64,000 nt of DNA from Alphaproteobacteria bacterium MedPE-SWcel (lineage in GTDB: Bacteria; Pseudomonadota; Alphaproteobacteria; Rhodobacterales; Rhodobacteraceae): the NCBI GenBank assembly GCA_001874255.1, contig MPDC01000006.1, forward strand, positions 82,870 to 146,869, given 5' to 3'. Every line of letters starts with the position of its first letter. Within the stretch, counting starts at the first letter, position 1. Shown piece by piece: positions 17,135 to 26,853 of this stretch. The translations under genes and the position numbers were made by a program. Under the pieces are notes generated by a model that saw nothing but the letters and a program-made list of their open reading frames with translations, did no database searches and was not told the origin of the DNA.

Positions 17135-17935
17135 CTATTCCGGAGCGGCAAAGGTGAGGGCGGCCCAGTAGGTCTCCCAGACGGCTTCCGATCCGTCGGG
17201 CGCCGGTGCAAATGCCACCGAATCCAATAAATACTGGTGCCCGGGGCTCAGGTCGATGTGAACCTGCCCGTCGTCATTGGTGCGGACCTGCGAGCGAGTG
17301 ACGTCGCCCTGATCGTTCTTGTCAAATACGGTCACCACAGCCTGCACCTGTAGGGCGCCGTCCAATCGCAGTTCCACTGTCATCCTGCCGGTGAATTGTT
17401 TGTCGTACGGGTTTGTAATTGCGGTAAATTCCGTCTTCAGGCCAAAGGTGACATCTTCGCCCGCGCCACTGCCCACGGCGATGAGGGCCTTGGCATGGCG
17501 TGTATAATCTTCCTTGAATGTCTCAACGGACAGGCCGCGGTCTCGGTGCTGATCCAGAATGTCGGGGCGGCCTTTTTCCTGAACGAAGCTTCGGAACTTT
17601 TCCAACGTGGTATAGGTGATCGTGCTGGGCCTCGTCTCATGTACGACCGTCACCAATCCATCGGCAAACCCATCACTTTGAAAGGCAGGAAAGTCCCCGA
17701 TCCGCCCGGAATAAGTGAAGGTTTCCCCGGCGTGGTGCAGTTCAAAGCGCGCAGTGGTATTCGGAAGGTACGGAAGTTTCATCCCGGAGAACATTTGGCC
17801 ATTGCGCAATTCGGCTGTCACTGAACTGTTGGGCGGAAAAGCGTAAGGTGCGGCGTCGATCCAGAATTCATGGGCCTGCGCCGGTATCGACAGGATTATT
17901 GACGCGAGAGACAAGAGGATGCGGAGGGTTTTCAT
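17135..17935 (-). CDS. DUF4198 periplasmic protein
   Basis: The 266-residue protein starts with a clear Sec signal peptide (MKTLRILLSLASIILSIPAQAHEF) and continues with the DUF4198 opening AHEFWIDAAPYAFPPNSSVTAEL, which places a histidine at the mature N terminus. Later family features include FTGRMTVELRLDGALQVQAVVTVFDKND and a beta-rich C terminus. Members are associated with metal (nickel, cobalt, copper) handling at the periplasm, mostly on genome context. The HupE/UreJ-family gene on the other strand starts at the same CATG, so the two are likely functionally paired. The ATG at 17935 is chosen for the signal peptide; an earlier start at 17974 is possible. Confidence 0.85.
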   Translation of the reverse strand: MKTLRILLSLASIILSIPAQAHEFWIDAAPYAFPPNSSVTAELRNGQMFSGMKLPYLPNTTARFELHHAGETFTYSGRIGDFPAFQSDGFADGLVTVVHETRPSTITYTTLEKFRSFVQEKGRPDILDQHRDRGLSVETFKEDYTRHAKALIAVGSGAGEDVTFGLKTEFTAITNPYDKQFTGRMTVELRLDGALQVQAVVTVFDKNDQGDVTRSQVRTNDDGQVHIDLSPGHQYLLDSVAFAPAPDGSEAVWETYWAALTFAAPE

Positions 17936-19091
17936 GTGGGTTTTTATATTTTCCTTCAGTGGGATATGGGCCATTGTTCGAGTTTTTGTGATGGCTTTGA
18001 TGGTCGCCCCGCTCAGCTTTGGTGTTTCAGGCGCTCAGGGACATGAATTAACGCCCACCATCATCGACTTCCGGGTGATTGACGATCAGATTGCCATGCG
18101 GATCCGTATGAACCTAGAGGCATTCGCCGCCGGGATGGATCTTGACGCAGTTGTGAACACCGACAGTGCCGAGCAAGCGGACGCATATCAAGAGCTCCGG
18201 CTGCGCGCGCCAGAGGAGTTGGAGCAGATCGCCCGGGATTTCGCCGCTGATTGGCTGCCGACCATCGGGATCGAGGCCGAGGCCAGCCTGTCGCTACAGT
18301 TGCAGGATCTGGAGATCGAACCGGTCGGGGATCCGGAGCTCCCGCGCGCAACCTTTCTGCTTGTCTTCGCGGACCTGCCGGAAGCTGCGCGCCACTTTAC
18401 ACTGAGGTGGCCGGAGGGGGCCGGCGGGCTTGTGCTGCGGCAACACGATGTGGAGCAACCCTACACGGGGTATTTATTGAGCGGGGAAACCACGCCCGAA
18501 ATTGCCCTCGCGGGTGGCGGACAATTGTCGGGCTGGGAGGCTTTTGTCAGCTATATTTCGGTGGGGTTTGACCACATCCTGCCACAGGGGCTTGATCATA
18601 TTCTCTTTGTCCTGGGATTGTTCTTTTTCAGTCTCAGAATTGGGCCGTTGCTGTGGCAGGTCAGCGCCTTTACTCTGGCGCATACGCTCACCCTGGGTCT
18701 TGCGACATTGGGGTGGATTCAGGTCTCCCCATCCATCGTCGAGCCATTAATTGCTGCGTCCATCACACTGGTTGCATTAGAAAATATATTCGTTCGAAAG
18801 CTGCACCCGTGGCGGCCAATTGTCATATTCGGCTTTGGTTTGCTACATGGGTTGGGGTTTGCTTCGGTGCTCGGAGACTTTGGCCTGCCGGTGACCCAAC
18901 TTGTCCCGGCACTGCTCGGGTTCAACGTCGGAGTCGAGCTGGGGCAGGTGACCGTGATTGCGATTGCCTATGCTGTGCTGGGATATTGGTTCGGGAACCA
19001 TCCGAAATACCGTGGCAGGGTGGCAATTCCAGCCTCTGCGACGATCGCACTGATTGGTGCCTATTGGTTTGTGGAAAGAGCATTCCTTTGA
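17934..19091 (+). CDS. HupE/UreJ-family membrane protein
   Basis: The protein has an N-terminal exported domain of about 180 residues (beginning GHELTPTIIDFRV) and a C-terminal membrane part with the HupE landmark FVSYISVGFDHILPQGLDHILFVLGLFFFSLR, a histidine-rich first span, then WQVSAFTLAHTLTLGLATLG and FGFGLLHGLGFASVLGDFGLP. HupE/UreJ proteins are implicated in nickel uptake; these long variants (HupE/UreJ_2) have no proven substrate. The start is uncertain: an ATG at 17934 has a perfect ggaggg ribosome site five bases upstream, while an ATG at 17991 would give a shorter signal sequence. A hairpin follows the stop. Confidence 0.82.
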   Translation: MWVFIFSFSGIWAIVRVFVMALMVAPLSFGVSGAQGHELTPTIIDFRVIDDQIAMRIRMNLEAFAAGMDLDAVVNTDSAEQADAYQELRLRAPEELEQIARDFAADWLPTIGIEAEASLSLQLQDLEIEPVGDPELPRATFLLVFADLPEAARHFTLRWPEGAGGLVLRQHDVEQPYTGYLLSGETTPEIALAGGGQLSGWEAFVSYISVGFDHILPQGLDHILFVLGLFFFSLRIGPLLWQVSAFTLAHTLTLGLATLGWIQVSPSIVEPLIAASITLVALENIFVRKLHPWRPIVIFGFGLLHGLGFASVLGDFGLPVTQLVPALLGFNVGVELGQVTVIAIAYAVLGYWFGNHPKYRGRVAIPASATIALIGAYWFVERAFL

Positions 19092-19104
19092 CGGAGATCA
19101 AAAA

Positions 19105-19136
19105 AGGGGGCGCGGTGATAAATCCCCGCGCCTCTT
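19105..19136 (-). terminator. Terminator between convergent HupE and ThiE-like genes
   Basis: GGCGCGG (19109-19115) and CCGCGCC (19126-19132) form a 7-base stem. On the minus strand it is followed by CCCTTTTTT, a proper terminator for the thiamine phosphate synthase gene. The plus-strand U-tract (TCTTT) is weaker. Confidence 0.75.
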
Positions 19137-19151
19137 TGAAATCCTTCAAAA

Positions 19152-19784
19152 TCAATCCATTGCAAGCTGAAGTGACTTCAATGCGGAGACTGGATCATCT
19201 TCGCGCCAGATCTCCTCGCCGATTGCGAAAAAATCCGTAAAGGGCGCGAGAGAGCGTATGGTCTCCTGCGTGAGTCCGCCTTCGGCAACGATTGGAACCT
19301 CGATCATCTCGGACCACCATTGAAACAGCTCCGCTTCGGCGATGGCTCCATCGCCCAGGCCGGATGCCCCGACTGGGCCGAAACATACATAGTCTGCCCC
19401 GGCTTCGCCTGCGGAAATGCCTTCGTGACGGGATGCGCCGCAAAAACAGCCGACGATCGCGTCCGGCCCCAGCGCCTTGCGCGCGGTCCGTACTGATTTG
19501 GACGCCTCGGACAGGTGAACCCCGTCCAGACCCAGCCGCTCCGCCAAAATCAGATGGTCAGAGATCACCAGCGCGATATCCCGGGCGTGGGTGACCTCGC
19601 GGAGGGCATCGGCCGCACGGCTCAGAGTGTCTTCGTCACGGCTGACCAGATCCAAACGGACGCAGGCGACCTCAATCTCGTCCAGAACGCGCGTCAGCTG
19701 CCCGGGGAATTGACCCAGTTCAAAGCTTGGCGGCGTGACAAGGTATATCTGCGGCTGCTCCGGTGTCTGCTCTGGGCTGTCCAT
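19152..19784 (-). CDS. Thiamine phosphate synthase family protein
   Basis: This 210-residue TIM-barrel protein resembles ThiE, which joins HMP-pyrophosphate and the thiazole phosphate. Visible landmarks are IALVISDHLILAERLGLDGVHLSEAS (the D-GVHL substrate region), VGCFCGASRHEGISAGEAGADYVCFGPV (the phosphate-binding 'DYxxxGPv' element) and VPIVAEGGLT. Classical ThiE has the stretch GTSTH/SxHxxxEa; here it reads CGASRHEGISA, so it is a divergent ThiE or a ThiE-like paralog, as often seen in Rhodobacteraceae, and I give no symbol. The ATG at 19784 has caggag eight bases upstream. It is divergent from trmJ. Confidence 0.75.
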   Translation of the reverse strand: MDSPEQTPEQPQIYLVTPPSFELGQFPGQLTRVLDEIEVACVRLDLVSRDEDTLSRAADALREVTHARDIALVISDHLILAERLGLDGVHLSEASKSVRTARKALGPDAIVGCFCGASRHEGISAGEAGADYVCFGPVGASGLGDGAIAEAELFQWWSEMIEVPIVAEGGLTQETIRSLAPFTDFFAIGEEIWREDDPVSALKSLQLAMD

Positions 19785-19938
19785 TGTCGGGGCTCCTGTT
19801 GACGTGATTGGCGGGTATTTACCGGAAATCCCGCTCAACGCAAGGATCACGGGCGGATACTGGTGAGAATATCTCGCCCGAGGCTTGCCCCATGCGGGCG
19901 CAGCCAGTAAGGCAAATGCGGTTTTCCCGGAGTTTCCC

Positions 19939-20688
19939 ATGCCAACTGATACCCCACAACCTCACTTTGTGCTTGTTCGTCCCCAAATGGGCGAGAACAT
20001 CGGTGCTGCTGCGCGCGCCATGTGGAATTTTGGTCTGGACCGGATGCAGATCGTTGCCCCCCGCGACGGATGGCCCAATCCGAACGCGGTCGCCATGGCA
20101 TCTGGCGCCGGACGGCTTCTGGACGAGGCGCAGCTTGCCGAAGACCTGCCGGACGCGCTGCAGGACTGTACCTATGTCTTTGCCACCACCGCCCGGCCGC
20201 GCGAGCTGACCAAACCGGTTTTCAGCCCCGAAGGTGCCATGAAAAAAGCCGCGCAACTTATTGCGCAGGGTGAGAAAGTCGCGGTTCTGTTCGGCCCCGA
20301 GCGGGCCGGGTTGGAAAACGATGACGTCGCCCGCGCCAATGCGATCATCACTGTTCCGGTCAACCCGGAGTTTGCGTCGCTCAACCTGGCCCAATGCGTG
20401 TTGTTGGTCGGCTACGAGTGGCGTCGTCAAACCCAAACCGTGGCCGACGAAACTATTGAACTCGGCAAATCCGAGTGGGCAACAGGCCAGGAAATCGAAG
20501 CATTGGTCACGCATTACGAGGATCGCCTGACCGAGGCGGGCTATTTCTTTCCCCCCGAAAAAGCGCCGGGCATGAAGATCGTGTTTCGCAACCTCTGGAG
20601 CAGAATGCGGCTGACGCGGGCAGACGTGCAAATGCTGCACGGCATCATGCGACAGATGGTCCGTTGGAAGCAACACGGCGGGGACTAA
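19939..20688 (+). CDS. trmJ: tRNA (cytidine/uridine-2'-O-)-methyltransferase TrmJ-like
   Basis: This 249-residue SPOUT-family enzyme is predicted to methylate the ribose 2'-OH of position 32 in tRNA, using S-adenosylmethionine bound in a trefoil knot. The three SpoU motifs are visible: VRPQMGENIGAAARAMWNFG (motif 1, about 12-31), VLFGPERAGLENDDVARANA (motif 2) and IITVPVNPEFASLNLAQCVLLVGYE (motif 3). The C-terminal helical extension (RMRLTRADVQMLHGIMRQM) is typical of TrmJ rather than TrmL. The start at 19939 follows ccggagtttccc. It is upstream of ctaA by 63 bases. Confidence 0.88.
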   Translation: MPTDTPQPHFVLVRPQMGENIGAAARAMWNFGLDRMQIVAPRDGWPNPNAVAMASGAGRLLDEAQLAEDLPDALQDCTYVFATTARPRELTKPVFSPEGAMKKAAQLIAQGEKVAVLFGPERAGLENDDVARANAIITVPVNPEFASLNLAQCVLLVGYEWRRQTQTVADETIELGKSEWATGQEIEALVTHYEDRLTEAGYFFPPEKAPGMKIVFRNLWSRMRLTRADVQMLHGIMRQMVRWKQHGGD

Positions 20689-20751
20689 CTCTCGCTGGAC
20701 CTTTTGAAACACAGACCCTAGCGTCCCGCCAGATGAAGATGTGAGGCCAAG

Positions 20752-21897
20752 ATGAGCAACCGCACCATATTCGAGGAAGTCTCCTCCGATGCGACCCAGC
20801 GTATCTCTCCGACGCCAGGAGGGATCGACAAGAGGCGCGGCGGTGCCCGCGGGGCCATCCGTGTCTGGCTGGCGCTGCTGTTTGCCTGCGTGGTGGCCAT
20901 GATCGTGGTGGGCGGACTCACACGGCTGACTGACTCAGGTCTGTCGATAACCGAGTGGCGCCCGGTCGCCGGGGCTTTGCCGCCGATGACCGAAGCCCAT
21001 TGGCAAGAGGAATTCGAGAAATACCAACAGATCGATCAGTTCCAAGTGATGAACAGTTGGATGGAACTCGCTGATTTCAAGAAGATATATTGGTGGGAAT
21101 GGGGGCATCGCCAACTGGGGCGCGTGGTCGGCGTGATCTGGGCTCTTGGCTATCTCGGCTTCCTGGTGACGCGCAAGATTCCGGCTGGATGGCATGGTCG
21201 GCTGTTGTTGCCGGGGGTGTTGGGCATGGCCCAAGGCGCCATCGGGTGGTGGATGGTGTCCTCCGGGGTGACCCAGGGTGAAGGCATGACGTCAGTTGCA
21301 TCCTATCGACTGGCCACGCATCTGGGGCTTGCTTTTGTGATCCTTGGCTATCTCAGCTGGTTCTTTTTCCTGCTCGGGCGGGAAGAGCGCGATCTGATGC
21401 AGGCGCGACGCCTGAAGGAAGCCAAGCTGTTCGGCATGGGCACGGGGCTTTTGCATTTTACCCTCCTGCAAATCCTGATTGGCGCCTTGGTCGCGGGGAT
21501 CGATGCCGGTCGATCCTATACGGACTGGCCATTGATGGCAGGGCAGATTTTGCCACCGCGCCCCTTCATGATCGACCCCCTATGGAAAAACTTCTTTGAA
21601 AACCCGGCCTTGGTGCAGTTTGTTCACCGGATATCCGGCTATCTTCTCTACATATTTACCATAGTGGTCTGGTTGCGTGGCCGTCGCAGCGCTCATGCGA
21701 CGACGCAGTTTGCCTTTCATGCCGTTCTCGCCGCAATGAGTGTGCAGGTCGGTGTTGGGATTGTGACCGTCGTGACCGCTGCGCCAGTCCAGATTGCCAT
21801 TGTGCATCAGGCGGTTGCCGTGCTTGTCTGGGTTCTGATCCTGCGGGCGCGTTTTTTGGCGGCCTATCCAATTCCGGCTCTTATCAAGAGGCACTGA
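20752..21897 (+). CDS. ctaA: Heme A synthase
   Basis: The 381-residue integral membrane protein (Cox15 type) converts heme O to heme A for aa3-type cytochrome oxidase. About eight membrane spans are visible. Conserved signatures are the first span ending GGLTRLTDSGLSITEWRPVAGALPPM, with the ELADFKKIYWWEWGHRQLGR loop carrying heme-ligand histidine and glutamate, and the second half RLATHLGLAFVILGYLSW and FVHRISGYLLYIFTIV. The long N-terminal cytoplasmic extension (about 40 residues) is usual in alphaproteobacteria. It is followed four bases later by the M32 peptidase gene, with which it is probably cotranscribed. Confidence 0.97.
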   Translation: MSNRTIFEEVSSDATQRISPTPGGIDKRRGGARGAIRVWLALLFACVVAMIVVGGLTRLTDSGLSITEWRPVAGALPPMTEAHWQEEFEKYQQIDQFQVMNSWMELADFKKIYWWEWGHRQLGRVVGVIWALGYLGFLVTRKIPAGWHGRLLLPGVLGMAQGAIGWWMVSSGVTQGEGMTSVASYRLATHLGLAFVILGYLSWFFFLLGREERDLMQARRLKEAKLFGMGTGLLHFTLLQILIGALVAGIDAGRSYTDWPLMAGQILPPRPFMIDPLWKNFFENPALVQFVHRISGYLLYIFTIVVWLRGRRSAHATTQFAFHAVLAAMSVQVGVGIVTVVTAAPVQIAIVHQAVAVLVWVLILRARFLAAYPIPALIKRH

Positions 21898-21901
21898 CTA
21901 C

Positions 21902-23371
21902 ATGAGCTCTTATGACGAACTGATTGCGTTTGAACGCGAAACCCAGGCGTTGTCGCAGATTTCCGGGCGCTTGGGCTGGGATCAGGAAACGGTCATGCCA
22001 CGTGGGGCTGCTCCGCAACGAGGCGAGGAGATGGCCGCGCTGGAGGGGGTGATACACGCCCGTCGCGCGGACCCTCGGGTTGCGGATCTTCTCGACCGCG
22101 CAAAGGCGCCGAATGAAGCAGGTGCCGCTCAACTACGAAACATTCGACGTGCATATGATCGGGCCGTCAAGGTGCCCGGGGCGCTGGCCAGTCAGATCGC
22201 CCGCGTCACCTCCGAGGCACAGGGCAAATGGGCCCAGGCGCGCGCCGATGAGGATGTCGCCGCGTTTCTTCCGGTGCTGCGTGAAGTGGTCGCGTTGAAG
22301 CGAGAGGAAGCTCAGGCCCTGGCGGCGGACGGCAATCCCTATGATGCGCTCATTGAGGATTATGAACAGGGTACAACATCCGAGGAAATCGCAAAAACCT
22401 TTGGAGCGATGCGTCCCGGCCTTGTGGACCTTCGGGCCCGGGTTCTGGAGCAACAGAGGCCCGCGGGCCTGAGCGGTGGATTTGATGAGGATATGCAAAT
22501 GGCACTGGCGGCAAAAATCGCCAAAGCCTTTGGATATGATTTGCATCACGGTCGCGTTGACAAAGCCGTGCACCCGTTCAGTTCTGGCAGCGGCCTGGAT
22601 GTGCGGATTACGACGCGAACCAATGTCGATGATCCATTCAACTGTCTGTATTCCACGATTCACGAAGTAGGGCATGCGGCTTACGAGCAGAACATTGATC
22701 GCGCGTTCTTGCTGACGTCCATTGGGCGCGGTGTGTCCATGGGCGTCCACGAAAGCCAAAGCCGGATCTACGAAAACCAGATCGGCCGCAGTCGCGCCTT
22801 CACCGAGTGGCTCTTCACCGAGATGACAGCGCGTTTTGGCGACATTGGTATCCAAACCGCAGAGGCGTTCTATGCCGCAGTGAATTCGGTTCGGAATGGT
22901 TATATTCGGACCGATTCAGATGAATTGCAATATAACCTGCACATCATGCTCCGGTTCGATCTGGAACGTGCCTTGATGCAAGGGGATCTTGTGGTCGACG
23001 ATCTGGAAGCGGCCTGGAATGACCGTTTTCATGCGGACTTCGGATATGCCGTCGATAAACCGTCGAACGGATGCCTGCAGGATGTCCATTGGTCGGTGGG
23101 ATTGTTTGGTTATTTCCCGACCTATTCGCTTGGCAATGTCTATGCCGGATGCCTGCACGAGGCCTTGCGTCGGGATGTCTCTGATTTGGACAGGCAGCTT
23201 CGCGTAGGCGACACATCGAAGGCAACCGGGTGGCTCTGCGACAATCTTCAGATATACGGTAGCCTCAGAGAGCCTCGGGATACGATCGAACATGCCGCCG
23301 GACAGGCGCCCGATCATGCGCCCTTGATGCGCTACCTTGAGGGCAAATTCTCCGAGATCTATAGTCTCTGA
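21902..23371 (+). CDS. Carboxypeptidase M32 (thermostable metallocarboxypeptidase 1 family)
   Basis: The 489-residue protein is the typical length for M32 carboxypeptidases, cytoplasmic zinc enzymes that remove C-terminal residues from peptides. The zinc motif HEVGH is at residues 254-258 (STIHEVGHAAYEQN) and the further glutamate/DE region follows (GRGVSMGVHESQSRIYENQIGRS). Other family landmarks are HPFSSGSGLDVRITTR and IRTDSDELQYNLHIMLRFDLE. The gene begins four bases after ctaA (TGACTACATGAG). Confidence 0.95.
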   Translation: MSSYDELIAFERETQALSQISGRLGWDQETVMPRGAAPQRGEEMAALEGVIHARRADPRVADLLDRAKAPNEAGAAQLRNIRRAYDRAVKVPGALASQIARVTSEAQGKWAQARADEDVAAFLPVLREVVALKREEAQALAADGNPYDALIEDYEQGTTSEEIAKTFGAMRPGLVDLRARVLEQQRPAGLSGGFDEDMQMALAAKIAKAFGYDLHHGRVDKAVHPFSSGSGLDVRITTRTNVDDPFNCLYSTIHEVGHAAYEQNIDRAFLLTSIGRGVSMGVHESQSRIYENQIGRSRAFTEWLFTEMTARFGDIGIQTAEAFYAAVNSVRNGYIRTDSDELQYNLHIMLRFDLERALMQGDLVVDDLEAAWNDRFHADFGYAVDKPSNGCLQDVHWSVGLFGYFPTYSLGNVYAGCLHEALRRDVSDLDRQLRVGDTSKATGWLCDNLQIYGSLREPRDTIEHAAGQAPDHAPLMRYLEGKFSEIYSL

Positions 23372-23412
23372 TGGGTCACCGCAGCTTGGTCACCCGAGCG
23401 TTTTGATCAACA

Positions 23413-23431
23413 GCCCGGGGAGATCCCGGGC
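23413..23431. terminator. Hairpin between M32 peptidase and the DUF6614-like gene
   Basis: GCCCGGG-gagat-CCCGGGC is a perfect 7-base stem with a 5-base loop, lying between two convergent genes. The following U-tract is poor on both strands. Confidence 0.5.
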
Positions 23432-23435
23432 CGTT

Positions 23436-23786
23436 TCAGATCAGAGCCATGCGTTCCGCCCGTTCCGGGTCGGGAAACGGCCGGTACAGGCCAAAATCGG
23501 CGTTTGAAATCAACGCGCTCACATTCGCATAGAGGCGCGCAACCTCTTCGTCCTTTTCGCCAAGGATGCGAAAGGCCTGGTCGAGTTGGGTCATGTCGGC
23601 GAATTCAACTTCCAGCAAGAAATCCTTGCAGGAATCGTTGGCAAGATTGAGCTTGCGCCGCAAGAGGCGCCAGCTGACAATTGCGGACCGGTTTTTCAAA
23701 TACTCCATCCATTGTTCAACCGCACTTGCAAATGCAAGCGCCTTTGCCTCGTGCTGCAGGTCGATCTGACAGTGGTAGAGGTTCAT
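23436..23786 (-). CDS. Conserved small protein, probably DUF6614 family
   Basis: This 116-residue soluble protein (MNLYHCQIDLQHEAKALAFAS...) is rich in alternating strands and helices, with a stretch SWRLLRRKLNLANDSCKDFLLEVEFADMTQLDQAFRIL that suggests a small ferredoxin-like or dimeric alpha-beta barrel fold. I believe it belongs to the DUF6614 family that is common in Rhodobacteraceae, but the identity rests on memory. Its function is unknown. It lies downstream of gyrA on the same strand, separated by an intrinsic terminator, so it has its own promoter. Confidence 0.7.
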   Translation of the reverse strand: MNLYHCQIDLQHEAKALAFASAVEQWMEYLKNRSAIVSWRLLRRKLNLANDSCKDFLLEVEFADMTQLDQAFRILGEKDEEVARLYANVSALISNADFGLYRPFPDPERAERMALI

Positions 23787-23859
23787 GATCCGCTCCTCCC
23801 GATATGATACGCATCCAGAAGTGAACTATCGCGTAAATAGGTGAGTGAAGCGTAAACAG

Positions 23860-23895
23860 AAAAGCTCCGCTCGGTTTTGCGACCGGGCGGAGCCT
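23860..23895 (-). terminator. Intrinsic terminator of gyrA
   Basis: Read on the minus strand, GGCTCCGC and GCGGAGC form a stem with an inner CCGGT/ACCG extension, followed by TTTTCTG. It lies 25 bases beyond the gyrA stop. Confidence 0.8.
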
Positions 23896-23920
23896 TAAAT
23901 CAGGAGTTCTGGATAAGGCG

Positions 23921-26662
23921 TTATTCTTCCTCGCCTTCCTCTTCTCCACTGTCTGCAATCCAGGCGACCGAGACAACCTCTTCGCCCTTACCGGTGTTGA
24001 AGATACGGACACCTCCAGCAGATCGAGAGCGGAAGGAAATGCCGTCAACCGGGACCCGGATAGACTGCCCCTTGGACGTTGCCAGCATGATCTGGTCATC
24101 GAGATCGACCGGGAAGGAGGCCAGCAGAGAGCCGCCACGCATTGCCTTGTCCATTGCCGTGACGCCCATGCCGCCCCGGCCTCGCACCGGATAGTCATGT
24201 GAGGATGACAACTTGCCCTGACCGCCGGATGTCACGGTCAAGATCAGGTTCTCGGCAGCAGACATTTCCGCATAACGTTCTTGGCTTATGGTCGCGTTTT
24301 CATTGACGTCTTCGTCTGTCGCGCTGTCCGCATCATCGGCAAGCCCGGCAACTGCGCGCCGCATCTTCAAATAGGCTGAGCGTTCGTCCGACGTGGCGTC
24401 AAAATGGCGGATGACGGACATCGACACGACTTCCTGATCATCGCCGAGCTTTATGCCTCGGACGCCGACAGAGTTTCGGGAGTTGAAGACACGGACTTCG
24501 GTTGTCGGGAAACGAATGGCGCGCCCGGTATTGGTGACGAGCATGATATCGTCATCTTCGGAACAGATCCGCGCGTTGATCAGCTTGGTCTCCGCGTGAT
24601 CGTCTTCGAACTTCATGGCGATCTTGCCGTTGCGCATCACATTTGTGAAATCGGACAGGCGGTTACGCCTCACAGTTCCAGCGGATGTCGCGAACATGAT
24701 CTGCAGATCCTGCCATTCATCCTCATCCCTATCGACGGGCATAATCGCAGCAATGGAGACACCAGGCGGGATCGGCAGAATGTTGACGATCGCCTTGCCT
24801 TTTGCGGTTCGACCGCCCTGCGGAAGGCGCCATGTCTTCAACTTGTAAACCATGCCGTCCGTGGTGAAAAACAGAAGCTGTGTGTGTGTATTCGCCACAA
24901 ACAGCGTGGTCACCACATCTTCTTCCTTGGTCTGCATGCCGGACAGGCCTTTGCCACCCCGTTTTTGGGCCCGGAAGTCGGCCAATGGTGTCCGTTTGAT
25001 GTAGCCCCCGGATGTCACGGTCACGACCATGTCTTCCCGTTCAATCAGATCCTCATCGTCCATATCCCCGGACCAATCGACGATTTCGGTGCGCCTTGGG
25101 ACGGAGAAACTGTCACGGACCTCTCGCAATTCGTCCGCGATAATGCCCATGATCCGCTCGCGAGAAGAAAGGATTTCCAAGTATTCCTTGATCTTTGCGG
25201 CGAGTTCCTCAAGTTCATCGGTGACTTCTTTGACGCCGAGTTGGGTCAAACGCTGAAGACGCAGCTCCAGAATGGCACGTGCCTGAACCTCCGACAGGTT
25301 ATAGGTCCCGTCGTCGTTCATCGTGTGGGTGGGGTCGTCGATCAGACGAATGTAGCCCGCAATATCGGAAGCAGGCCATTTACGGGTCATCAGTTTCTCG
25401 CGGGCCGTCGCCGCATCGGCCGAGGACCGGATTGTTGCGACCACTTCGTCAACGTTGGAGACGGCAACAGCAAGACCACAGAGAACATGGCTGCGTTCGC
25501 GCGCTTTCCGCAGGTTGAAGGCGGTTCGTCTGGCAACAACATCCTCCCTGAAGTCAATGAAAGACGTCAAAAAACGGCGAAGAGTAAGCTGCTCCGGACG
25601 CCCGCCATTCAGAGCCAGCATATTGCAGCCAAAGGAGGTTTGCATCGGCGTGAATCGATAGAGCTGGTTCAGGACGACCTCGGCGGTTGCATCCCGTTTC
25701 AGTTCCACGACGACGCGGACGCCATTGCGATCGGATTCATCCTGAACATGCGATACGCCTTCGATCCGTTTTTCGCGGACCTGCTCGGCGATCTTTTCGA
25801 TCATGGAGGCCTTGTTCACCTGATAGGGAATCTCATCTACAACAATGGCGTAGCGGTCTTTCCTGATCTCTTCGACGCGGGTCTTGGCGCGAATGATCAC
25901 GCTGCCGCGTCCCTCGAGGTAGGCCTTGCGCGCGCCAGAGCGACCAAGCATGACCCCCCCGGTCGGAAAGTCAGGCCCGGGGACATAGTCAATCAGCTGC
26001 TCGCTGGTCAGATCCGGGTCCTCAATCAGCGCAAGCGTCGCATCCACGACCTCTCCGAGGTTGTGCGGCGGAATATTGGTCGCCATCCCGACCGCGATCC
26101 CACCGGCGCCGTTGACCAGCATGTTCGGGAACCGCGCGGGCAGGACAGTTGGTTCCTTGTCCTTGCCGTCATAGTTGTCCTGAAAGTCGACGGTTTCCTT
26201 TTCGATATCCGCCAGCATGAAGGCCGCGGGCTTGTCCATGCGCACCTCGGTGTAGCGCATCGCAGCCGCGTTATCACCGTCCATCGAACCAAAGTTGCCC
26301 TGACCGTCGAGCAGAGGCAGCGACATCGAGAAATCCTGGGCCATGCGCACCAAGGCATCATAGATCGCGCTGTCACCGTGCGGGTGGTATTTACCCATGA
26401 CGTCGCCAACGGGGCGGGCGGACTTTCGGTAGGCCTTGTCGTGGCTGTTCCCGGTCTCATGCATGGCATAGAGAATGCGGCGGTGAACCGGCTTCAGACC
26501 GTCGCGCAGATCCGGGATTGCACGGCTGACGATAACCGACATCGCATAGTCGAGATACGAAGTTCGCATCTCGGATTCGATGGAAACGGACGGACCATCA
26601 TAGGCCGGGCGCTTCGGGGGAGTTTCGTCTGCATTTTCAGGGGTTTCCGGCGTATCACTCAC
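23921..26662 (-). CDS. gyrA: DNA gyrase subunit A
   Basis: GyrA is the DNA breaking-rejoining subunit of gyrase, which introduces negative supercoils with GyrB and ATP. The protein is about 913 residues with the canonical opening [36 protein letters not shown]. The active-site tyrosine is in [11 protein letters not shown]. The quinolone-resistance-determining region reads [21 protein letters not shown], with serine and aspartate in the wild-type (sensitive) positions. The GyrA box QKRGGKG starts the C-terminal pinwheel domain. The tail is acidic (GEEEGEEE). The start is uncertain: a GTG at 26662 gives the usual MSDTPE-like N terminus, whereas a GTG at 26707 would add 15 residues. Neither has a strong ribosome site. 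Confidence 0.98.
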   Translation of the reverse strand: MSDTPETPENADETPPKRPAYDGPSVSIESEMRTSYLDYAMSVIVSRAIPDLRDGLKPVHRRILYAMHETGNSHDKAYRKSARPVGDVMGKYHPHGDSAIYDALVRMAQDFSMSLPLLDGQGNFGSMDGDNAAAMRYTEVRMDKPAAFMLADIEKETVDFQDNYDGKDKEPTVLPARFPNMLVNGAGGIAVGMATNIPPHNLGEVVDATLALIEDPDLTSEQLIDYVPGPDFPTGGVMLGRSGARKAYLEGRGSVIIRAKTRVEEIRKDRYAIVVDEIPYQVNKASMIEKIAEQVREKRIEGVSHVQDESDRNGVRVVVELKRDATAEVVLNQLYRFTPMQTSFGCNMLALNGGRPEQLTLRRFLTSFIDFREDVVARRTAFNLRKARERSHVLCGLAVAVSNVDEVVATIRSSADAATAREKLMTRKWPASDIAGYIRLIDDPTHTMNDDGTYNLSEVQARAILELRLQRLTQLGVKEVTDELEELAAKIKEYLEILSSRERIMGIIADELREVRDSFSVPRRTEIVDWSGDMDDEDLIEREDMVVTVTSGGYIKRTPLADFRAQKRGGKGLSGMQTKEEDVVTTLFVANTHTQLLFFTTDGMVYKLKTWRLPQGGRTAKGKAIVNILPIPPGVSIAAIMPVDRDEDEWQDLQIMFATSAGTVRRNRLSDFTNVMRNGKIAMKFEDDHAETKLINARICSEDDDIMLVTNTGRAIRFPTTEVRVFNSRNSVGVRGIKLGDDQEVVSMSVIRHFDATSDERSAYLKMRRAVAGLADDADSATDEDVNENATISQERYAEMSAAENLILTVTSGGQGKLSSSHDYPVRGRGGMGVTAMDKAMRGGSLLASFPVDLDDQIMLATSKGQSIRVPVDGISFRSRSAGGVRIFNTGKGEEVVSVAWIADSGEEEGEEE

Positions 26663-26853
26663 GTTGGCTGCCCGCTTTTCTTGTTTATCTATATGTTGTG
26701 GGATCACTCTATCAGACTGCGTATATGACGTGCAAGCAAGCAGCCTGCCTTTGGTTGGCAGCCGCCGCGCATATCTGATAACAATCTGATTTAGTTGAAA
26801 ATTTACTCCAGATATCTAGGCTGCAGGCATCGATCAGTGAATGGAGAACCAAA

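Noticed and set aside
24404..26728. A 774-codon open frame antisense to gyrA
   Set aside because: It is an overlapping frame produced by GC-rich codon use in gyrA. Its residue composition (very rich in His, Arg, Gly) is not protein-like, and gyrA is unambiguous on the other strand.
26790..26810. TTAG-N7-TTTA near usg as a CtrA box
   Set aside because: Two of eight positions differ from the consensus, and the region is AT-rich enough for this to occur by chance.
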